Source of the DNA: Pilaira anomala
Lineage: Eukaryota > Mucoromycota > Mucoromycetes > Mucorales > Mucoraceae
Direction: 5' to 3'
Length of the DNA stretch: 64,000 bases
Assembly: GCA_025716855.1 (NCBI GenBank)
Contig: JAIXMQ010000042.1
Span: 186,001-250,000, forward strand
In this document: one piece after another, positions 1 through 11,088 of the stretch
How the letters are laid out: the number at the start of each line of letters is the position of its first letter
Numbering within the stretch: position 1 is the first letter of the stretch
The notes under the pieces: generated by a model
The model's input: only the letters and a program-made list of their open reading frames with translations
Databases searched by the model: none
What the model was told of the DNA's origin: nothing
Program-made: the position numbers and the translations under genes

Positions 1-380
1 CTTCACGGTATTCAGCAATTTGTTCTGGTGTAAGTTGGTCACTCTACATATATTGTCATGTTAATAAATAAAACTATATATATATAAAAAAAAAAAAAAG
101 CTTTTTCAGTTTACCATTTCGAAAAATAAAATAAAAATTATTTGTAAAAAGAAAAAGAAAGAAAGAAAAGGTTCGGGAGAAAGTAAGTTTACTGCAATTT
201 TTTTTTTTACACACACACGTTTTTATTTTAACAGGTTTAGCTCGCTTTTCCTTCTCTTCTATTTTTTTTTTTTTTTTTTTTTTTTTTAAAGTTACAGGTA
301 TAAAATGTTCTTTAATTATCAAGAAAAAAATTCTATTTAAACGGATGAAATTACATGTATTTTTAATCACTTACAGTCAT
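1..380 (-). CDS. Calmodulin, 5' end only (runs off the window)
   Basis: Reading leftward, the start codon is at 380-378 (ATG ACT), followed by a donor GTAAGT at 374. A 330-nt low-complexity intron ends in TAG at 46-44. Exon 2 begins at 43 and reads SDQLTPEQIAEYRE, the classic calmodulin N-terminus (family consensus DQLTEEQIAEFKEAF). Calmodulin is the EF-hand calcium sensor that activates calcineurin and CaM kinases; only the residues before the first EF-hand are visible here. The intron holds long T and A runs and a CA repeat. Identity is clear from the motif although only about 16 residues lie inside the window. Confidence 0.85.
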
Positions 381-634
381 TTCAAAAGAAAAGTGCTGAT
401 TTTGAGTTTGATGTTGTGCAAAAAAAACTTGTGCCCAACAATGATGTCGACTGATCCAGCAATAAGTCGTGACGAATTTCGTTTATTTTTAGTTGTCGCT
501 TAGTAATTGCCCAATAAAATTTCTTTGCATTAATTATTTTTATAAAAAAGGGGGCCATTCTGTGTACCTTTTTTTTTTACTTCTTTTTTCCTATTTACAA
601 TTTATTTTATAGACATATAGAATGAGTATGTAAT
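381..634. other. Intergenic: calmodulin 5' flank
   Basis: This is the upstream region of the calmodulin gene. It is AT-rich with a short G run near 550 and T runs. I see no convincing gene or binding site. Confidence 0.4.
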
Positions 635-1575
635 TTCTTTACGAAGATGGACAAGGACATGTTGTTGATGAGCACGGAGTTGAGCCGATGGATCTTGCTG
701 TTGACGAGGAGCTATTCCCTATCGAAACAATAAGCTCTTGTACTCAATTCTTACTGAAATAAACCTCCGGAAAGATATTCTAATCCTGTAATGCATCCAG
801 TTTCAGACGATAGGAAAAATGATGTTGATATGGAGCTATTCAACAAGCGACGCTATACAGTTTACTCTGATGATGAGAAAACGAGATTTTTTCACCTATT
901 TTTTAGCAAATGCTTAAGTGCTTCTGCTGCCGTGAAACAATTAGGTATTCATATTCGTGCAGCTAAGAGATGGGTCAAACGTTATTATGAAGATCCTGAG
1001 AGTATTTTCGAAAAAAAAGGAAAAAGCCAGGTCGACGTCGTATTCTTGGGGAGGAGCATAAACAGTTTATCTTAAGGTGTATTGATGATAATCCTTCTGC
1101 TGTTTTAACTGAAGTGGTAGGAAGTTTAATGCAAAACTTTGTAGATCTTAAATGTTTCTCGTATTACTGTTTATAACTTCATGACAATGCAGTGCAATCT
1201 ATCCATTAAGCAGGCGCAGTTCCATTCTGTAGAAAGAAACAGTGAGGAAAAAATTCAGCAAAGGTACGTTTGGGTCCAAAAGTGGAAGCAAACTGACATG
1301 GACTTTACAACAAATTGTGTCTTTCTGGATGAATCACCCTTCCACATTAATTTGAAACGAGGTATGGCCTGGTCAAAGAAGGGAACTCCCACAATAGTTA
1401 CAGTGCATATGACTAAAGCGAAAGCAACATCTATTTTAGGCGCCATATCGGCCACTGGCTTAATTAATGTTATTAGTTTGCGAGTTCCAAGCGTATCAAA
1501 AAGAGAAAACTTGGGCATGAGACTGACGTTTATAGCACAGGAACAGTGACAGGGCATTATTTGAGCTTTAGCTAA
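635..1575 (+). pseudogene. Tc1/mariner (IS630-type) transposase relic
   Basis: Three frames together spell a Tc1/mariner-like transposase. From 791 the reading is a helix-turn-helix region (KTRFFHLFFSKCLSASAAV, then KQLGIHIRAAKRWVKRYY). A frameshift near 1015 leads to a GRRRILGEEHKQFILRCIDD segment. From 1181 a DDE-type catalytic segment contains CVFLDESPFHINLKRGMAW, carrying the second acidic residue, followed by TSILGAISATGLINVI. A further frameshift near 1505 is needed to read GTVTGHYLSF. A leader around 640-720 reads YEDGQGHVVDEHGVEPMDL in the style of these proteins. At least two frameshifts and stops make it inactive. I could not identify terminal inverted repeats. Confidence 0.8.
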
Positions 1576-2559
1576 AAAACAAGAGAGAGAACGAAATAAC
1601 TGCTAGAGCTAAACTACCTTTTACACTAAGATAATAGTTATCAGTTGAGTTTCTAGTTATGGGCTGCTTTTAGTATTGACAAGCAGTAATTGGTTAACTA
1701 ATTGGGATTTTTATTAATATAGTGATAGCTATATTATTTATTTTATGAAATGTAATCTCTTGCGAGAAACAGGTAAATACCACAGACTTGATCGAAAAGA
1801 TTTACTAGTTCAACATTATTTACCAATTAAGACAACTTCAGCATCTTTCGGTTTAAATATGCTGTAGAGGAAACTCTACTGATACAAACGATGATATCTT
1901 GCAGCCATATATTATTTAGACGTACTATAACTATGATACTCGTGCTGTTGTTGATTCTGACGAAGCCATTGGATTTAATCTGTTTCAAAATATTATTATA
2001 AGTACCATCAAACACAAGTAGCATGCCAGATTGAAAGATATTTGATAAAATCTCCAATCAGCAAATGTAAAGGTCCAATATAAAGAAGATTATTGACCAA
2101 ATACTCGACTTGTTTGGTGACTCATAAACTCTGCGCATTATCGAAAATACCAGTTTAAATGCTAAATTGAGTCCAGTTCATTTTTCTTGGCAAAGACCGA
2201 TAGGTTGCTTTAAAGAAGCTTATAGACCATAAAAAGAGAAATAATATATATATAAAAAGCGTTGCAATCTACAAGTCCTAAAAAAAAAAAGGCAATTTTA
2301 CTCCCAAAAGAACAATTTAATGCAACAATGATTTAACCAGGTATTCGCGTCTCCTGAAATGCGTGAATGTGTAACTATTTACAGGTTTAATTGCCGCTTT
2401 TGTATATTAAAAAAGTAAAAAATTCATGATTTTTACGACATTTAATCAGGTTGAGGAATTCCTATCTTCAAAAGAAACAAACAAGTCCAAGTATTGACTA
2501 CGATTTTTTCCCCAGATAATTGCGTGTATGGGAAATCTCGAGATTTTTTCATCTGGTTG
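1576..2559. other. Intergenic, no supported gene
   Basis: AT-rich sequence downstream of the transposase relic. Two short minus-strand open frames (1827-2057 and 2442-2645) show no recognisable domain. The second overlaps the promoter of the first DUF3455-like gene. Confidence 0.4.
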
Positions 2560-2644
2560 TAAACATGGAAAATAATATCATTTTTATCTAGTTGCTTTTC
2601 TAATAAATACTCGAATTTAATGTTAAGAATGTTAAGCAGTTTCA

Positions 2645-2653
2645 TATAAAAGG
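2645..2653 (+). promoter_or_regulatory. TATA box of DUF3455-like gene copy A
   Basis: TATAAAAGG lies 46 nt before the ATG at 2700. The same box occurs at 5104-5112 before the ATG of copy B. About 90 bp around both boxes are conserved, so the promoter was duplicated with the gene. Confidence 0.6.
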
Positions 2654-2699
2654 AAACTGAAAAATTTAATTTTAATTTATTGCAACTCTATACTGTAAA

Positions 2700-3566
2700 A
2701 TGAAGCTATTATCTACCATCGCTATCTTATCAGCTACAATCTCGTTGACTTCTGCAGACATATTGCCGGGTCTTAAATACTCTGCTCCTGTTGCTTCTGA
2801 TGTACATGAAGTTATTGCACCCCCTGCCGAGTCTTCTCATTTATATGAAGTTTACTTCGCAAAAGGAAACAGAGTATTTCAGTGCAACCCTGAAAAGGCA
2901 GAGCCTCAACATTGGTACAAAGTCCAAACCCATGCTTTCTTATATGCCACTAATGGTCAGCACGCTCCATTTGATCGTGAAGGAAATGAAGTTGGCCAAA
3001 TGTTTGTTGCTCCAATGAATGCAGAACAACAGAAGTAAATATAAACATACTACATAACTCTCAATTCATTTGAACTTACATGTTATAACTTTATTAGATC
3101 TAACCCAATTAATACTACGCCTCTTATTTACAACTTTCGTGATGGTTCTTGGGTTGGTACTACTACACCCTCAGCTACCACTAAGGACGAAGAAGGTCGT
3201 CTTGAAAGAGGCAATGAATTTAATTTGAACGACATTATTGCACCTGTCACGAACACATCCATTGATGGTTATTTATCTCACGCAACGTATGTAACTCGTT
3301 TGAACACTTTGGAAGGTCTTGCACCTGCTGCTGAATTATGTACTACCAAAGGTCTTATTATCAACAAGCCTTTCAGTGCTTATTTCTTATTCTACACCAA
3401 TGATGAAGGCAAGAAGAAGCTTGCCGAGGAAGGAGCTATCTGGGAACAAATGGTTGCTGATTATACACCTGAAAAATTAGCTCTTGCCAAGCCTGCTGTA
3501 TCTGCACCTGTACCAGAAGCTGAAGCTCCTGAAAGTGAAGATGAGGCCCCTTCTGATGATGAATAA
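2700..3566 (+). CDS. Secreted DUF3455-like protein, copy A (267 aa)
   Basis: Two exons, 2700-3034 and 3098-3566 (intron GTAAAT...TTAG), join in frame to 267 residues. The N-terminus MKLLSTIAILSATISLTSAD is a typical signal peptide, so the product should enter the secretory pathway. The body has SSHLYEVYFAKGNRVFQC early and YNFRDGSWVGTTTP in mid-protein, matching the layout of DUF3455 (AKG.Q.Y.C ... DGS.V). No biochemical role is known to me for this family. The C-terminus is acidic (ESEDEAPSDDE). Copy B at 5169 is nearly identical except in this tail. The family call rests on motif resemblance only. Confidence 0.75.
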
Positions 3567-3645
3567 ATAACCAGAAGTCATTTTTTTTATACCATTCCGT
3601 TTTTTATATTTTATTTTATTTTAAATAAAACATGTCTTTCATCAA

Positions 3646-4520
3646 CTACTCTAAAACCTCTTGAGGAAAGTCCAATTTTGTAATATACACTTTTTCACTT
3701 GTAAGTTTTTAGGTGTCTTAAAGTTACCATTATGAGTAGACTGTAATAAATAGTTGCATTGTTGTTTCTTTGAGCAACAGCAGTACATAAAATGACAACA
3801 TTTCGCGAACTATTGCATCGAGACACTCAATCTCGTTATCCCGTTCGATCTAATATACAAAAGTATGAATACTTGACATATGCAGGTTATGTTGTAATTT
3901 GCTTTACCTGAGTAGCCAAGTTATATAGGAATATAGACGCCTTATCAAATGAAGAAGTATAGTCAGTTAATAACAAAAACAAATACAATAAATACACGTC
4001 CTCGTTGTCAAAGCTTAATTCTACGCCAATATTGTAATACATAAGCCTGACAAAGAAGACAAATAGACCGGATTTTATTTTATTCCATTGACATTAGAAT
4101 CTGTAATATTACTCAAAAGTAATTTGAGCTGACATTTGTTATCTGTGTACTCTGTCGATTTCAAATGCGAGAAAATACTTGACCCATATACCTGTTGAAT
4201 TCTCTTTAACTGAGACGTAAAATTTTTATTCGCTAGGTACTTTTATGATATATTCGCTAGGTACTTTTATGATATATTCGCATTGTATAGATTTATATTT
4301 AATCAACTTATATGGCGGAGCCTTAATGTATATACATATTTACATATATATACTTAACCTTTTCAAGTTGAACTGAGTAATTGAGTTATGAATAGAATAT
4401 CTTTTGACAGTATTTATCTGATATCATAGCTTAATTTAATAGGTGCCTTTTTTCTAATTGGTGTATTTTCAAATAAATTTATACATGAATATTTATGCAA
4501 TACAAAGTAGCACACTTGTA
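3646..4520 (-). pseudogene. MLH1 3'-end fragment left by tandem duplication
   Basis: This stretch is the degenerate copy of MLH1 exon 13, part of exon 12, exon 6 and exon 5. It matches 6117-6500 and then jumps to sequence equivalent to 8060-8490, so exons 7 to 11 are missing. Recognisable pieces include the final codons LDFPQEVLE at the 3' end and [12 protein letters not shown] near 4440. A 24-bp direct duplication (TTCGCTAGGTACTTTTATGA core) occurs at about 4229-4277. It lies downstream of, and convergent with, DUF3455 copy A, the same arrangement as the intact pair. Confidence 0.85.
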
Positions 4521-4842
4521 AAAATAAAAATAAAAATGACAAGCATGTGAAGAGATCAATCTTTATATTCAGTACCAACGCATCGTGTACATAAAAGGTT
4601 TGAAAAACACCCACCTCAATAACACAATTGAGCCGCCACACCCAATATTACTATTGCTATGGAAAAAGGCAAAGGTAAAGAAGAAGAAGAAGAATAAAAA
4701 GGGTATGTTATACATACAACCATAAAAGTAAATAAAAGTAAATACATAGTGTAAATATGTCAAAACTGAGTTCATCCAACATAAATTCAAATGCCCTGAT
4801 AAATGTATATAGTACCTTGTAACAATAAATTTTATGTGACTA

Positions 4843-4992
4843 CAGTATCCGCTCTATTTAAGGCCACAATTCTCTGAAAATTTTTGCCATATTTAATTTT
4901 CTCAAGTTAAAAATAAGGCCAAGATACGATTTAAGGCTACAAAAGTCTGATTTTTTTTTTTTTTTTTTTCAGTCTTAAATAGAGCGGGTACG
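4843..4992. mobile_element. MITE copy 1 (Tc1/mariner-like ends)
   Basis: A short element of about 150 bp begins CAGTATCCGCTCTATTTAAG after a TA and ends with an inverted counterpart CTTAAATAGAGCGGGTAC. Its reverse complement matches the element at 15570-15721 over most of its length. A CAGT start next to TA is typical of Tc1/mariner-derived MITEs. It contains a T run of about 21 nt and no coding capacity. Confidence 0.7.
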
Positions 4993-5168
4993 TTAACGTA
5001 AAAAATATAGTCAAACAATAACATGGAAAATAATGTCATTTTTTATCCAGCTGATTTCCTAACAAATACTCAAATTTAATATTAAGAATGTCAAACAATT
5101 TAGTATAAAAGGAACATAAACTTAAATCAAAAATCTAATCCTTATCTATTGCAACTGTATACTTTAAA

Positions 5169-6041
5169 ATGAAGTTATTATCTACCATCGCTATCTTATC
5201 AGCTACAATATCGTTGACTTCTGCAGACTTATTGCCGGGTCTTAAATACTCTCCTCCTGTTGCTTCTGATGTCAAAGAGCGTATTGCACCCCCTGCCGAG
5301 TCTTCTCATTTATATGAAGTTTACTTTGCAAAAGGAAACAGAATATTTCAGTGCAACCCTGAAAAGGCTGACCCTCAACATTGGTACAAAGTTCAAACTC
5401 ATGCTTTCTTATATGCCACTAATGGTCAGCACGCTCCATTTGATCGTGAAGGAAATGAAGTTGGCCAAATGTTTGTTGCTCCAATGAATACAGAACAACA
5501 GAAGTAAATATAAACATACTACATAATTCTCAATTCATTTGAACTTACATGCTATAATTTTATTAGATCTAACCCAGTTCATACTACGCCTCTTATTTAC
5601 AACTTTCGTGATGGTTCTTGGGTTGGTACTACTAAGCCTTTAGCTACTACAAAGGAAGAGAAAGGTCGTATTGAAAGAGGTGATGAATTTAATTTGGATG
5701 ATCATATTGCACCTGTCACAAACACATCCATTGATGGTTATTTATCTCACGCAACGTATGTAACTCGTTTGAACACTTTGGAAGGTCTTGCACCTGCTTC
5801 TGAATTATGTACTACCAAAGGTCTTGTTATCAACAAGCCTTTCAGTGCTTATTTCTTATTCTACACTAATGATGAAGGCAAGAAGAAGCTTGCTGAGGAA
5901 GGAGCTATCTGGGAACAAATGGTTGCTGATTATACACCTGAAAAATTAGCTCTTGCCAAGCCTGCTGTACCTGTACCTGTAGCGGCACCAGTAGCTGAAG
6001 CCCCTAAGAGTAAAGCTAAGGCCCCTTCTCATTATGAATAA
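5169..6041 (+). CDS. Secreted DUF3455-like protein, copy B (269 aa)
   Basis: Exons 5169-5503 and 5567-6041 join in frame to 269 residues. The signal peptide and core domain are nearly identical to copy A (AKGNRIFQC, YNFRDGSWVGTTKP). The tail differs: copy B ends with the basic stretch APKSKAKAPSHYE where copy A is acidic. A TATAAAAGG box lies at 5104-5112. The stop codon is only 75 bp from the convergent MLH1 stop at 6117. Function is unknown; secretion is inferred from the signal peptide. Confidence 0.75.
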
Positions 6042-6116
6042 AAAAACAGAATTCATTTTATTGAATGCTTAACATTCCTTTTTTTATATTTTAAAAAAAA
6101 CCGTATTTTTCATTAA

Positions 6117-9100
6117 CTATTCCAATATCTCTTGAGGAAAATCCAATTCTATAATATATCCTTTTTCACTCAAATATTTAGGTGTACTAAAGTTACCATC
6201 ACGCATTGAATGTAAAAAATAATTGCATTGTTTCTTTGAGCAGCAACAATAAAATGACGAGATTTCGCGAGCTATTGCATCGAGACACTCAATTTCGTTA
6301 TCCCATTCGATCTAATATACAAAAGTATGAATGCTTGACATATGCAGGTTATGTTGTAGTTTGTTTTACCTGAGTAGCTAAGTTATGAAGAAATATAGGC
6401 AACTTATCAAATGAAGGAGTATAGTCAGTTAATAGCAAAGGCAAACACGACAGATGCACGTCCTCGTTATCAGAAGTTAATTCTACTCCAATGTTGTAAT
6501 AAGACTGAAGTAATTCTTTATGAGAAAGGATCGAAAGAATCATGATATCCAGTTCTTCTTGTGTTGCATCTGGAATAAAAAGCGATATGCACGATTTAAT
6601 TGATATTGGCGTAGAAAGTACTAACTTCCCAAATTGTCCCAGTTGGTAAAGTACAAGTTGATAAAAGTATTCCTCACTTTTAAGGAGGTTAAATAAATTT
6701 TTATTCTCAAACTCTCTTTTTTTTTCTTTTTCTTACCTAACAGTGTTATAATTACATAAATAAAAGTGATCCTTATAAGTAATGAGGACAAGCACATCAT
6801 CGATAATATCTATACACTGACTTTTAGCAAACATCTTACTAAGACCTGCATTATAATGAGTTAGTTGTTGATCGTTTCGTACTATATATGGTACATACTT
6901 TTATTCTCAGCTTCTTGTATTTCTGACTTAATAGTACGGATACTATGTAATTCTTGCAGATTTTCTTCTACGGCACTTGGGGCTGTTTTAATTACATCTC
7001 GTACAACCGGAGCACCTTCAGCTAAAATGGGTGCTATCGAGTTTAATTTTTTCAAGTGAATACTGGCTCTCTTTTTGGTGACATCTGTTGATATATTTGA
7101 AGGCTTCAAAATATTTGACTCTTCGCGTCTCCTATTTGTATTTATAGGCTTGAGAATTGTGCTCTGTCCAAGTTTGGGATTATTAATGCGTTTATTCATT
7201 GAATCAATCATAGCTTGGGCAGAAATAGCTGGCGTTTTTCGATGAGGAATTTTGTTTTCATCAGCAGCTGCTGAAGAAAAAGAAATAGTTGAAGCTGGTT
7301 CATGAGATAAAGACTTATTTGGGATACTAGTACGACGCTCTTCAGTAATAATGCCATCTGGTCTCTCTTCAGTATCCATGTCTTTAAAGAAATCAGCTAT
7401 CTTGCTCTTCTAATAAATAAAAAGAAAAAAATCAGTAAAAAATTAAGCATGATATATAATAGATATTTATTACCTTGCTACTATCTTTTAAAGATGAAGG
7501 AGGTGTGCCAATAACACTGTCACTGGAATCAGTTTCTTCACTGTTAGGTGTCGTTGCCTTGTTATGTACAGTTGATTTGAAATAATAGTTTAAAGTTGCC
7601 TTCTATATTTTACGTACACTGTCTTACTATACTTTTGAAATTCAAATTATATTATAAACTAATTACCTCTGGAAGGGGAACAGGTTGTCGAGTTATTTTT
7701 TTTGGTCTTGCAGTGGAAAGAATTCCTTTAAGGACAGTTGCAATTTTATCAACAATTTCCTCTTCATTTAATAGATGAACCTATATGTTTGAATTTGTTT
7801 TTGAAGTAAGCGAAAAGAAAGGGAGATAAAATGGAGTATGAATAAACTTGCCTCGTTTTTTGTTGGATGGATGTTTACATCAACATGACCTGGGGGTACG
7901 TTTAAAGTAATATATATAAAGGGTGGCTTAAAACCATTGGCAAGAGTAGTATAAACCTGCCCGATTTCTTTTTTTATCTTGTTATTGTCTATCAATCGAT
8001 CTAAAAGCAGATTTATGATGAATTAAAAAAATCAAAATTATTAATCTACATGTGTACTTACTGTTGACAAAAAAGATAAATAGACCTGGTTTCTTTTTAT
8101 TTCCATTGGTATTAGAATCTGTAATATCGCTTGAAAGCAACTTGAACTGACAGTTGCTATCTGTGTATTCTATAGATTTTAAATGAGAGGAAATACTTGA
8201 ACCGTATACCTGCTGGATTCTTTCTAATTGAGATGTGACTTTTGTATTCGCTACTTCTACTATATATTCCTATTGTATAGATTTACATTTGTTAAACCAT
8301 CTTATATAGACGCTTTTATGTACATGTATACATACCCTTTTCAAGTTGAACTGAACAGTTGAGTTATGGATAGAATATTTTTTGACAATATCTGATATAT
8401 GTTGAAGTTCTTCATAGCTTGATTTAAGCGCCTTTTTTCTTATTGGTGTATTTTCAAATAAATTTTGTACCTGAATATTTATGCAATATCAATTAGTAAT
8501 TTTGAAAAAATTTACATAAATGTGGTCATTTTTTTTTTTTACTGTGATGATGGTGCCATAATTACTAGCACACAATTTAGGTTTTGCCAACATTTTCCCG
8601 TACTGATAAACTGCCCTTTTCGTTTCATTTATCAAAATGAGAGATCACAAAATAATATATATATATACATATACTTACTGATATCCATAAGCACTTTCTT
8701 TCGCTTTTGATACAATGGTTACTTTTGCTACCTGCGAGATACTAGCTAAGGCTTCACCTCTAAAACCAAAGGTACTCAAATGTAAAACATCCTTGAATTC
8801 TTTTAATTTACTTGTTGCATGACGCTCGCAAACTAAAGGCATATCATCCAGCTATGGGCATGATTGAATCAGCATGTCAAATGAGTTTTTTGTATTGTGA
8901 ATATACCTTAATGCCACACCCATTATCAATAATTTTAAATGAACCCAAAGTTTTATCAATCAGATTAATTTGAATATGAGTTGCACCAGCATCTAAGCTG
9001 TTCTCTATCAATTCCTTTATAGCATTATAAGGATGATGTATAATCTAGTATAGAATTGAAAGGGTGTTGAGTTTATAGTTATGCATTTTATCCATGTATT

Positions 9101-9168
9101 GCAATTTTTACCTCTCCTGCCGCTATCCTATTGATAACGGAAGGGCTTAACCTTTCAATTGATTTCAT
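6117..9168 (-). CDS. MLH1: DNA mismatch repair protein Mlh1 (765 aa, 13 exons)
   Basis: Mlh1 pairs with Pms1/Mlh3 and acts after MutS recognition to direct mismatch excision; it also works in meiotic crossing-over. Exons (descending) are 9168-9112, 9044-8907, 8851-8679, 8615-8543, 8470-8336, 8269-8062, 8000-7852, 7780-7667, 7602-7474, 7409-6899, 6845-6737, 6676-6370 and 6311-6117, summing to 2298 nt. The GHKL ATPase motifs are intact: [31 protein letters not shown] and [22 protein letters not shown] marks the end of the N-terminal domain. The C-terminal dimerisation domain shows [19 protein letters not shown] and [19 protein letters not shown]. The usual FERC C-terminus is absent; the protein stops at FPQEILE. 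Intron 7 has a GC donor (GCAAGT). Confidence 0.95.
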
Positions 9169-9340
9169 TACAGTAAAACCGAGAAAGAGAGAAAGAAAGA
9201 GACGGTGACGACCTTTTGAAAGCAAAGACAAGCGCGTGAATCGGGGTTTCAGAAAAATACACAGTTTTCATACGCGAAAGAGTAAATTTTTTTTTTCTTT
9301 AATCCTTTATTTTTAAAAAAAATAAACTGCCATTAACCTA
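9169..9340. promoter_or_regulatory. Shared divergent promoter of MLH1 and the MT-A70 gene
   Basis: Only 172 bp separate the two start codons. The segment holds CGCGAAA at 9273-9279 and a CACGCG core (minus strand) near 9231-9238. These resemble MBF/SBF/E2F-type G1/S promoter sites (ACGCG, CRCGAAA). Joint S-phase expression of the two genes is an inference from these sites and the head-to-head spacing. Confidence 0.5.
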
Positions 9341-9858
9341 ATGAGTGATCGTCCTAAAAGAAAAAGAAGACAAACAACACCTAAAACTAGAGTCAGGTAG
9401 AATAATATAATTCGTTTTTATAGTCTGAAAGCTTTTTAATTGATGCATTGGCTGCACATAGTAATGCTCATTATGTTGGTTATGTTGAAGACGGTGAATC
9501 GGTCGAAGCAATCATGAAAAAATTTGAAGAATTAGAGCGTATACAACAAGAATTTTCTTCACTTAATGTTCAGCCGAATGGAGAAGCCAGTAGTAGTGGA
9601 TCGAATATACCAACAGAAGTTGAACCTAAAGTAGAAGACGAAGAAATGACAGAGGTCGGAACACCTGACTTGGTAAAAGCACAATTCACTCAAGAACAAC
9701 TTGAAGAGGTATTTAAGCGTACCTCTGCTTTTACTGTTAGAAGTGCAACCATTGATACAAGTACAATTGAAGATATGGACGCACTGGATCTTTGGCAAGT
9801 TGAATATAAGGATGGCAGTACTTCTGAGTTTTATGAAGAAGAGTAAAGTTTTAAAAAA

Positions 9859-9892
<34 letters not shown>

Positions 9893-11088
9893 AAAATTTC
9901 TATTTATATAATTATTATTATTATTATTTTGTAGTGAATATCATTATGTTGATGAAAGCTTTTGGGATGAAGAATTTGGAGAGAGGGTGGCTAGAAAGGG
10001 TAGGGTTCGTTCACAAAAAGAACCAAGGATACCATCAACAGGCACAGGAAGACGTGGAATTGATCGAGAAAGTATTATTGCCAAATATAAAATTATGCAA
10101 GTTCAGGTACAAGACAGAAATGGTAATTATTTTACAGTCAAGAAGCGTGTCAGTAATATGGATCCCAGTTTACCAACATATGTCAAAATTCCTGCAAGAC
10201 CCATTTCTCGTTCTTGGGCTCATAAAATTATGCCAAAGTCTAAAATCCCTGAATGCTTAATACCACCAGGATCAAAATATCATGAAGTAAATAGTGTGCT
10301 TTCTGCAGATCTAACACAATACGGTACAGATTTTAGTGCAGTCTATATGGATCCACCTATACTTTTACCAGGTGAAGCACCTTGTAAAGGAAAGATTACA
10401 ATTGATGAATTTGTAAGTCTATTACTCTTTTCTATGTATGTAAAGAAAAAAAAATATTAACGCCAAAACCATTCTTTAGGCCGTTTTAAATGTGTCTAAA
10501 ATTGTTAATGCTGGATTTTTATTTATTTGGTTAGAGAAGGAATGGCTTCAGAGAATCGTTAGTATTGTAGCTAAATGGGGGTTTAAATACGTCGAAAATT
10601 TTTGTTGGATTAAAAAGAATATCAACAACCAAATTAATAGAGACGAATACAAATACTTTAATAAGAGTAAATTAAGTTTATTGATATTTAGAAAAGAAGG
10701 TGAGATTGAATTGCGCCATCAACGTAATCCAGATTGTGTATTCGATTTTATAAGACCTAGATTACCAGGTAAAAAAAGGAGGAGAAAAAAAAGACAATTG
10801 AGAAGAATTGATGTTATTTAACTTCTTTTTTTTTTTAAAAAAAAAATAATAGATGAAATTACTGAAAAGAAACCACCTTTTATGTATAATGTAATTGAAA
10901 CTTTACTTCCAAAAGCCAATTATAATCCAGAAACAAATCCTAATGGTGATAAAATGCTTGAATTGTAAGTTTTTTATACATATATATATATAATTTCAAA
11001 ATTTTATTGATTTTAACGTATCTCTATATCTAGATGGGCTAAAAAGGATTCTAGAAGAATGGGCTGGACTTCTGTTGTCGAAGTATAA
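9341..11088 (+). CDS. MT-A70 family adenine methyltransferase-like protein with DPPI motif (466 aa)
   Basis: Exons 9341-9396, 9432-9842, 9935-10412, 10480-10768, 10853-10964 and 11034-11088 join in frame (1401 nt). The N-terminus is basic (KRKRRQ), then an acidic linker. The MT-A70 fold begins near residue 280: YMDPPILLPGEAP, ITIDEFAVLNVSKIVNAG, FLFIWLEKEW, KWGFKYVENFCWIKKN, and a late WAKKDSRRMGWTSVVEV. The catalytic DPPW is DPPI here, so it may be an inactive partner subunit, as METTL14/Kar4 (EPPL) or ciliate MTA9 are. In early-diverging fungi related enzymes make DNA N6-methyladenine; whether this protein acts on DNA or RNA cannot be read from the sequence. It is divergent from MLH1. The A-rich intron after exon 2 contains a run of about 29 A. 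Confidence 0.8.

Noticed and set aside
1827..2057. Minus-strand 76-codon frame
   Set aside because: No domain, intron signals or repeat relation was found.
2442..2645. Minus-strand 67-codon frame upstream of DUF3455 copy A
   Set aside because: It overlaps the promoter, and the equivalent region in copy B keeps only the promoter-proximal part.
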